Source of the DNA: Pochonia chlamydosporia 170
Lineage: Eukaryota > Ascomycota > Sordariomycetes > Hypocreales > Clavicipitaceae
Reading direction: 5' to 3'
Length of the DNA stretch: 64,000 nucleotides
Assembly: GCF_001653235.2 (NCBI RefSeq)
Contig: NC_035795.1
Location: 2,797,001-2,861,000 of the forward strand
The notes under the pieces were generated by a model. The model made no database searches, was not told where the DNA came from, and saw only the letters and a program-made list of their open reading frames with translations. This document shows positions 56,676 to 64,000 of this stretch, piece after piece. Numbering within the stretch: position 1 is the first letter of the stretch; every line of letters starts with the position of its first letter. Made by a program: the position numbers and the translations under genes.

Positions 56676-59032
56676 TTAACCTATTATAGTCCGTTTCCTT
56701 CTTCGTCGGACGTATTGTGAAAGCCCGAAAGGAACCACCACTTCATATAGAGCAAAGATCACAAACGACCACGAAACGCCTTTTGCGAGTATAGGTGAGA
56801 GAATGATAAATGCAGTTGACATCAATCCCCAAATGCCTAGGAAAATGGAGAAGACGACCTTGGTCTTGTCGCCAGATGTTACTCCTTTGAGAATACTAAT
56901 CAGAATGTAGATTGTAGGTACCGCTACTAGACTTCCGTTTACAACCGGGGTCGCAATCGGCGAGACCGTTATGACGGCCATCCTGCTAGATTTTAGATTC
57001 AGAACTCTTTTAAATAGGAATTGACTTGTGTCACTCACAAAAGGCAATACGAGAAGGTTCCAAGTGCCAGCACAATGTGGTACTTTGATGAAAACTGGAT
57101 GACCTTTCGCAACATTGCCCCAATTACAAGAGGTGCCATAATCGTACCGACGGCGAGTGGCAATGAGATCTTCCAAAATAACCCGATATCCCAGTTCTGG
57201 GACTCACTGTCGGACAAGATCACTTGTTCTCGCTCTATGAGTGTCCGATTTTCCGCAGAGCCATTCCACTCTGTGATGTTACGGCTCGATTCGGAGACAT
57301 CAAAGGCGTCGAGATTCATGCCCATGAACGACTTATTACAGGTGGAATAATTTGTCAGTGCCTATCGTCAGCGTAGGCAGATTGGGGCACAAAACTTACG
57401 GTAACAAAAGACAGTGGAATATACAAGCCAGCGAAAATCGAAAGAATGAATGTTCTGCGAACCTGAACAAGGTCCATTTGGGTTTTAAGCTCAGTCATAT
57501 CAACTTCCAGCTGCATGGCTATGCTATTAAGGGATGCCTCAATTCGTCTCTGTGATTGAACAAAATTGTCAAATGCTCTGGCACTTCTTCGATTTAGGGA
57601 TAATGCGGGGAGAGATAACAAGAGGTTGGCTGTTTTTCTGAGCTTTTGTACTTGTCGTCGATTCAGTTTTACAGTTTCTTGGGCCTTCGCAACCAGATCT
57701 CGAAGATGGAAAAGGTATTGAACTTTGCTGCCAGTAGGATTCTTCCGGCTCTGAATTTTCTGCAAAAATATATATTAGCCGATTGGGAACAACCCCAATT
57801 TTGTATACACCTGATTTACCAATGTGTTCATCTCTTCCTTCATTTGATTGGTAAACTGAATCGTCTCGTTCTGGATGAAGAGAAGAAGAGCAGCAAGCAG
57901 ATTGTTGCATTGGTGCTCGTAAGGCACCCTTGCTCGCTTTTGTCCACAGCACCTCAATTTCCTTATTCCTTCCACAGTTGACGTCGACTTCGCAAAAATT
58001 AAGATGCTGCTTGGGTATGTTCCACGCGCTTGAAAGAGAAACAGTTGCACATGCTCGCGCGTCGGCTTGGCACACCACGGCTGCCAGGTATACTTGTCGA
58101 GGTCTGAGTCGTACGAAGTTCGTCTTTCTGGCCACTCGAAGCGATATCGCATCCATCGTCTGTTGCAAGGTTTGTAGCTGTAAGTTGCGTCCTTTATCCG
58201 GATTGGAGAAGACTTTTCGACCGACAGGTGGTAAAGAACTTCGTTGAACTCGTGCCTTGACAAGATATTTTGCCTTTGTAGCAGAAATATCGTGTAATAA
58301 ATCGGAAGAGACCTTATAAGAGCACGTTTACTTCTCCAAATGGAGACGTAGAGTTCCAAAAGGGGCCTCCTTACTATAATATCATCCGTTTGCATTGCGA
58401 CGACACAGGTATGAAGCCCTTTGACGTCTGAGCTAGGTTGCTGGCCCATGTCCATGAAAAGCCTCTGAAAGCAAGAGAGGATTGTGGCATCACGAGGAAA
58501 TACCGTCTCTGAGAAGTTGGGAGCATTATAGTTTATCAAATCGTCCAGAATGCGTCGGTGGGACAACCAATTACACCAGTGTGGCCAGTGGGTGACATAA
58601 ATACGGTCAGACCGTTCTGTGGCTAGCAGCTCTTCTAGCAGTGTAGTATCCTCAGGAGGTTCTATATGAATGCTTGTCAGAAACTTACAACTCTTCAATA
58701 CAATTCAGCTAGAAATTACACAATTTGACCATACCGTGTAATATGATACCCTTCAATGGCATTAGAAACGTTTCATAGTACCGCCTGAGAGACGATACCG
58801 ATTCCGAGTCAGTAGAGCGTTCTGAGCTCCCGTTCATCGGATCCGTTGCTGGAGGAGAGGAGAGCCCAGGATACGGAAAAGGGTCGTTTCGTCTTTCACA
58901 TGTGGGGAGTTCAATGACCACCGTATCGCTCTTTGATATTTTATTCCACATGCTTTTAGAATCCAATCTTTTAATCGCTGAGAGATTGCTCTTTGAAGGG
59001 TAAGTCGCAAAAGAAGGAAGGCAGATTTGCAA
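56676..59032 (-). CDS. CorA-type divalent-cation transporter-like protein
   Basis: Five exons (59032-58782, 58690-57811, 57759-57400, 57331-57039, 56985-56676) give 697 aa. The splice between the third and fourth exons rebuilds LSFVTSFMGMNL, with the GMN motif (about residues 501-503) that defines CorA magnesium channels. A pore helix precedes it and another membrane segment follows (LPLAVGTIMAPLVIGAML). A last exon adds two more hydrophobic helices, more than standard CorA. The long N-terminal region is cytoplasmic, with an amphipathic helical part (about 380-470) leading into the pore. The first junction (58782/58690) was chosen because it alone keeps frame; the others are strongly supported. 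It belongs to the fungal group of CorA-like proteins often placed near HET genes and may not conduct magnesium. Confidence 0.85.
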
Positions 59033-60552
59033 TATACGGAGTAGCCAGACTAGAGTCGGCAGGACGAAAATGATTAGAAATGTTCAGGGTGATCTGGGTA
59101 GGTGATGTTATTAGTAGCCTCTACAACTGCCGATGCCTGCCACCACAGCAAAGATGCGAAACAAGGCTTCGTTTATCTCGTCTAACTAATGTATTTTTTG
59201 GTTGTGGCTGCATTTTAGCCGCCATGGGCTCACGGCAGCATGCCATGGTGCAAGGAAGGACATGGAACTTGAGTATTTGATCCAATCAGATAAAGCACCA
59301 GTTGAGCTGACAGCTCAACTCAGCTTTCTGCGCGGCTAGAGAAGTCCGGTTGGTGCCTAAAACTTATCAGGCAGTCTCATTTTTGTGACGAATTGATGAC
59401 ATGGGTGAAATCCAGCTCAAGGAACGCAGGTGGCTCAATTGTGAGGAGGAACAAATAGCCGCCATACTACATCATTCCCTGCATTGTGAGGCTGTGACCC
59501 CAGCCCACCGCTCCTTGACTTCTCATGTCCGGTAGGTTCAATGTTGTGGTTCGGCAGCCGATCTCATGTATGTAGACGCAGTCATGCAGTGCTACTACAT
59601 GTCAACTGGTAGGTCGCGTCACAGAAAGTTAGCCTCATGTACCTCATGTTCTTCTCTCGTTTGCTCGGCATTTTTATTACATTTGGGGGCAACATGACTC
59701 CAACTCACATGAAATCTCACTCACCGTGGTGGGGACGATGTTTACCGCTGCTAGGTCAGCTGGTGTTTTCCAGCCTGCAAGTAAGCTCAACTCGATGTTC
59801 CTACTGCGACCCGTCAAGCCCTAAGATGATGTGGTGAAGCTGGGGTGTTTTTGTTAACAGGCATTTGCTTTACAGCCCGACGTTGACGCCAAAAGTGACA
59901 CAAATAGATGTCGCGCAACCGGGGAATCACATTTATGATTTGAGGTCTGATACGTAATAAGGAATGCTGTGAGCAGATCTGATTTCACAAAACGCACTGT
60001 TGCAAGTTGAGATGCTTCTATCCGTTGTGATATTGGACCGTTGACATCTTTAACTGACCATGACCTTCTTAGACGACCAGACATCTGGAGGCTACAATTG
60101 CTCGAGAGTTACATACGTATGTGAACACTCACTCTCATGTGCTCTCAATGCTGGCAAATCTGGCACGGCATCAAATGTCTGCATATGGCCCGTGCTTCCA
60201 CCAGACATTAGCACTATTTACACGACGGCAAGCGCGATTGATAATTCGGCTTGCAATTGCCCTCATGGCCACCAGACCAGACCACACCAACATTGGAAGG
60301 AACTAGACCTTCTGTGCCTCGCACTTGAGCTTTTGAACCGTTGTTTGTGAACCGTGTTGGAAATGTGCGAACAATGGAATCACCACAGACGCCACGGTGG
60401 CTGGGCCAACAGACACGACATGGACCAGCCAACGTCAACAGATCTTTGCACAAAGACGACACGCACATTTCACGACTCCTACTCCAAACATTTCAGTAGC
60501 CAAGAACAATTGATTGTACCTTGTCAGCCAGTCCAGCTTACGACCATCCAAA
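59033..60552. other. Intergenic
   Basis: About 1.5 kb between divergent genes with no supported gene. Short frames on both strands are shadows. Confidence 0.5.
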
Positions 60553-63139
60553 ATGAATCCTCTGCAAAATCGCACAAACCACCAATTCGATCCTTTCGAG
60601 CCACATCCTGAATTGGATGACGTGGATGTTGGCGACCTCCAGACGACCGACTGGAACAACAACAGCGACGCGTTCGGCTTCTATGCTTCCAAAGGCTTGC
60701 CGCCGCCGAAGATCATGCCGCCCGCCGAAGATCATGCCGCCCGCCGAAGTTCACCGTCAAGCGAAGGAGAACACCGACCAGATCTTCAGTCACTGCAGCT
60801 TGCTCAAGGCCATTGTTGATCGTCATGAGGCCAAGATTCAGACGCGCTGGGAAAAGAAGACCAGGACCCAGCGATTGAAAATACTACTAACAGCTTGGCC
60901 TGATATGCCGACTACTCATCGTCCCGAGTTCGCAGCCTTTCGCAAGCACCCGAACCGGCTTCACGAGGCCGCAGCTGATAGTCGTGGCTCCTTCACATGG
61001 CCCTACATCAACCAAGAAGACCTGGCCAAGCCAAGGTCCTTGCCGTTGCTGCTCAATGCGAGAGCGAGAAACCATCCGAGCGTCTTTGCTGCTGCGGATG
61101 GCGATGCCATGCATTTGGGTAGAGTTTCCATGGTCCTTGTTCCCATATTTCTCAATACCTACGTCATGACATTGAACGGCATGACGAAGCAGGCTGATTA
61201 TGGCCGACTGATGAGCTGGGACGACCATGAAGATGCCTTTGATTGGATGCACACGCGTAAGCAGTTCCTTCCCGGGGAAGGACTTGCTATTCTGGAAGCT
61301 CAGAGTCGGCTCCTGGAGTTTCTTGTTTGCTGCTGCCAGCAGATACTCCATGAGATTCCACCCGAGAACCTGACTAGCGACATCTATCCCATTGAAGAGG
61401 AACCGTCACTCAAAAGCAACCATGATCCCACTGGCCTCACATCATTGGCCACTTTGGCAGACGAAGCACCCTACAGAGTCCCCGCTACGCTTGATCTGCA
61501 GAATATCGAGTCGCTGCTTGCCGCGAGGGCTTCACGCGCCGAAGAACACGTGTGGGCATTACGTGAAGATCCAAGCTACTTTGCAGACCAGCTCCTAGAA
61601 GCCAGGGAGCATCGGCTGGAAATGCTCAAGGATGTTAATGGCAACGCTCATCCTACCTTGAGATTTCCTCGTGAGAAGTATTTGTGGGCTAGGGTTATTG
61701 ACAACGTAGTTCTCGAGGCAACTCTTCAGCTGGACATGTTCTCGCAGCTCCACGACCAAGCCTGCAAGTTGAAGGTCCTGCAAACAAAGCACGCAGCGGA
61801 AATATCACCTTTAAAAGATCTTCCCGAGGAGTATCTGGTAGCTCTGCTCAAGTTTCACCACTACCTCGAACAGTTGGCCAAGGGCCTTCTTAACCAGCTC
61901 AAGACGGCCTTTCCTGCTTCGCTGCCAATGAGGAAATTTTTTGTTCGAGCTGTGCCTGAGTCGCCGAGCTCGTCCAAGATTAGCGTCACGCAGAAGACTG
62001 ATATCAAGATGGATAAGACAACGGAGCAATTAATGTGGTTACTACGGACTCTCTGGGAAGACGGTCGCAATCTGTTTCTCTGCCGCGTGCCTGTGGTCGT
62101 CGACGAGCTTGACAGGCTGATCCAGACAGACCAAAAGGTCCGGGATCTCCTCTCTCCATATATCGTCTTTCTAATCGGCGAGCTCTCTATTATTGCCGAG
62201 TGCTTGAGGCAAATCCAGATCTACCAGCCCTGGGCCAACGGGTTCGAGAATGCGCTAGTCGACAGAGAGGATGGTATCAAGACGGAATTCGCGTCTCGAA
62301 CCAAGGGCTTGAGTCGAATCCTGGAAGCGCTCCGTGAGGACAATGTCGTCAAGCTGGTTCCATATGGGGACCCTTCGGATAATAAGTTTGACTATCCTGT
62401 GGGAAGGCGCCGAAATATGGCGAACGTCGAGAAACTCCGGGCGGCTGAGGCTAATTTGGACATCTTCTGGGTCAAGATTGACGAGCTACTTTACTCCCAA
62501 GCTGGAAATATGGATGGCACAGCTCTAAAACGACTACTTGCAAAGGGTTGGCCACTTGAACGGACGCCGCCGTGGGTCGAACCGGTGGCCAAAAAGGCTG
62601 GTGAGGGCAACAAGGTCTCCAAGCCCGATATTGACGCTCCCACGAAGCCATTCTCCAGCTTGTTTATTTCTTCCGAGGAACCGTCTGCAAAGAAGGAAGT
62701 GCTGGCCGGAACAACTGTGAAGTCCAAAGTCAAGTCTCGCGGGACCCCTACCACCTCAGCGGAGAACAAGGTGGACGTCACACCAGGCCCTGCTCATACG
62801 CAAGCAAGCCCCCCACCACTACTTTTAGTAGACAACCGCGCTCTAAAAGTCTTCCGCATCGTCATTTTCGATCCGGCCGCCAACACCACGCCGGGCGAAG
62901 TGGCCTGGAATGACTTCCTCCACGCCATGAGGTCCGTCGGATTTGGGGCACAGAAATTGTACGGATCCGTATGGCATTTCCAACCAACCACGCTGGCCAT
63001 GGAGAGAAGCATTCAATTTCATGAACCACATCCCAGGGGCAAGATTCCATTCTTGATCGCCCGGCGGCATGGCCGCCGGCTGAGTAGAGCTTATGGATGG
63101 TCTGTGGCCATGTTTGCGCTGAAGGATAAGGGGGCCTAG
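60553..63139 (+). CDS. Conserved fungal protein with HicA-like C-terminus, frame-shifted near N-terminus
   Basis: A large protein whose main frame runs from about 60617 to 63139 (840 codons). Its natural N-terminus is in another frame: ATG 60553 begins a well-formed acidic stretch (FDPFEPHPELDDVD) that leads to KIMPPAE, and an exact 19-bp duplication at 60712-60749 then switches frame. Without the extra copy the two frames join exactly. Initiation at 60617 or at ATG 60734 would still give a protein lacking that N-terminus. The body (about residues 50-700 of the main frame) is mostly helical and unrecognised but well conserved in appearance (SPYIVFLIGELSIIAECLRQ). The last 85 residues (W-N-D-F-L...GSVWHF...FHEPHP...GRRLSRAYGW) resemble the HicA/double-stranded-RNA-binding fold. 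Function is unknown. Confidence 0.72.
60712..60749 (+). repeat. Exact 19-bp tandem duplication
   Basis: ATCATGCCGCCCGCCGAAG occurs twice head to tail (60712-60730 and 60731-60749). Because 19 is not a multiple of three, it displaces the reading frame of the surrounding gene by one base. No GT..AG pair lies in a position that would splice it out. Confidence 0.95.
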
Positions 63140-63784
63140 AGCTTGGTGGTCATCAAAGACTGGTGTCAAGTGTCGGGATTGTTTAAAGGGCCAATGGCTA
63201 CTTCATTGCTAGAGCCGCGCTTTGTACCAGTTATAAGTTCCAGGTTTAGCAGCAACTGAGGAAGGATATGGAGGCTTGTAAAGCGCACTGGCCCTCACGG
63301 AGAAGATTGAGTCAGCCTGAAGATGGGTCACAACTGCTATGTATCTGTGGTCATTTTACGTCAAATGAATCTCTTACGCCCAATTCTAGTTAGGAGACTA
63401 GCTTTGCTGTTCATCAAAAAACGAGAAGGATTTGTTGGAGGTTTTCTCGTTGTCCCATAGCTAATCACTCCCTTTCAGGCCCCAAGCATGAAGCCCCCCC
63501 GTAATATACCGCCAAAGCATCAACACCGGCATGTGATAACACTGTGCAACTGGTGATGGTTTTTATTTGTCCAACTGGCTCAACCAATCATGACAGGACA
63601 AGCATTTCGGTTGGTCACATCAACAAAACGGTTTCACCCGAGCAACACAGCCTCTCGTCAAGTGTCTCCTCGCATTTCACTCCAACTCATCACACTAGCT
63701 CAGTAACTAGTCTTGATGTTGCGAAGCCCCCATTGTTAGCAAGTGTGCATTGAGTTACATGAAAATATTGCCTATTCACAAGAC
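63140..63784. other. Convergent spacer
   Basis: Between the large protein and the AbfB-domain gene; no gene recognised. Confidence 0.5.
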
Positions 63785-64000
63785 CTAGGCGAAGCCAGCG
63801 CCAACAACCCAGCTCACATCGTCATTGAAAGAAGTCTGAGCATCAAACGTCTCAACCCCACCGTTGCTCGCTGCATATAAAACGTTGGAATAGTGGCGGA
63901 AGTAGCGGGTGGGATAACTCCATGATCGAATGGAATTGCCCTGGCCGTTGAGACCAGCCTGTGGACAAAAGGTTGCGTCTTCGTGGAACTGTTTACTCCC
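63785..64000 (-). CDS. AbfB (CBM42) domain protein, C-terminal part
   Basis: The last 72 codons of a minus-strand gene that continues beyond the window. The frame ends with TAG at 63785-63787. The translation contains EDATFCPQAGLNGQGNSIRS followed by SYPTRYFRHYSNVLYAA and an end ...DVSWVVGAGFA. This matches the beta-trefoil arabinose-binding domain AbfB (CBM42) found at the C-terminus of fungal alpha-L-arabinofuranosidase B (GH54) and of some other secreted glycan-active proteins. The RSW(S/N)YP..Y.RHY pattern repeated in each trefoil lobe is clear. The catalytic part lies outside, so arabinofuranosidase is likely but not certain. Such enzymes release arabinose from plant arabinoxylan. Confidence 0.82.
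   Translation of the reverse strand, partial: GSKQFHEDATFCPQAGLNGQGNSIRSWSYPTRYFRHYSNVLYAASNGGVETFDAQTSFNDDVSWVVGAGFA

Noticed and set aside
58709..58781. Continuation of the first exon of the CorA-type gene to the stop near 58709
   Set aside because: Reading through gives no frame-compatible acceptor; the donor at 58781 joins the next exon in frame.
1..64000. CRISPR arrays, prokaryotic operons or ribosomal RNA
   Set aside because: No regularly spaced repeats, no operon-like spacing and no rRNA sequence; the window is eukaryotic.

Overview
The window comes from the nuclear genome of a filamentous ascomycete (Pezizomycotina, most likely a Sordariomycete; no species is claimed). Many genes are split by short introns of about 47-75 bp with GT..AG ends. 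The gene families are typical of these fungi: an HET-domain protein, a fungal rhodopsin/PTH11-like receptor, a BBE-type FAD oxidase, a CBM1-bearing protease and an AbfB domain. Two AT-rich islands carry TAG/TAA stops and TpA-rich sequence, the signature of repeat-induced point mutation (RIP).

Layout. 0-15 kb is ordinary gene-bearing DNA: a hexose transporter, an intron-containing tRNA-Tyr(GUA), three hypothetical genes on the minus strand, a GUP1-type MBOAT acyltransferase, a multi-pass membrane protein and a calcineurin-like phosphoesterase. About 15.4-19.5 kb is an AT-rich island; most of it reads as a heavily mutated copy of a fungal ATP-dependent DNA ligase gene (17067 to about 19250). 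19.5-46 kb is gene-sparse accessory DNA with an F-box/ankyrin protein, a broken tannase/feruloyl esterase, a secreted FAD oxidase, a rhodopsin-like receptor, and a second AT-rich island (29.8-30.7 kb) built on a diverged tandem repeat. It then has three secreted proteins in a row: a GLEYA-domain protein, an M43 metalloprotease with CBM1, and a protein-arginine deiminase. A NIPA-type transporter and an SDR follow.

46-64 kb is denser. A Baeyer-Villiger-type monooxygenase and an alpha/beta-hydrolase are divergently transcribed from one intergenic region, a ketone-to-ester-to-alcohol-plus-acid pair. Then come a small glycine-rich protein, a CFEM-like membrane protein, an HET protein with an unusual hydrophobic insertion, a five-exon CorA-type transporter, and a large conserved fungal protein. 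Its C-terminus looks like a HicA fold, and its N-terminal coding sequence is shifted by an exact 19-bp duplication. The window ends inside the C-terminal AbfB (CBM42) domain of a gene on the minus strand.

The best candidates for something new are the secreted arginine deiminase beside the GLEYA and CBM1-protease genes, the HicA-like protein with its 19-bp duplication, and the RIP-destroyed ligase, which implies another copy in the genome. All calls rest on reading the sequence; no database search was possible.
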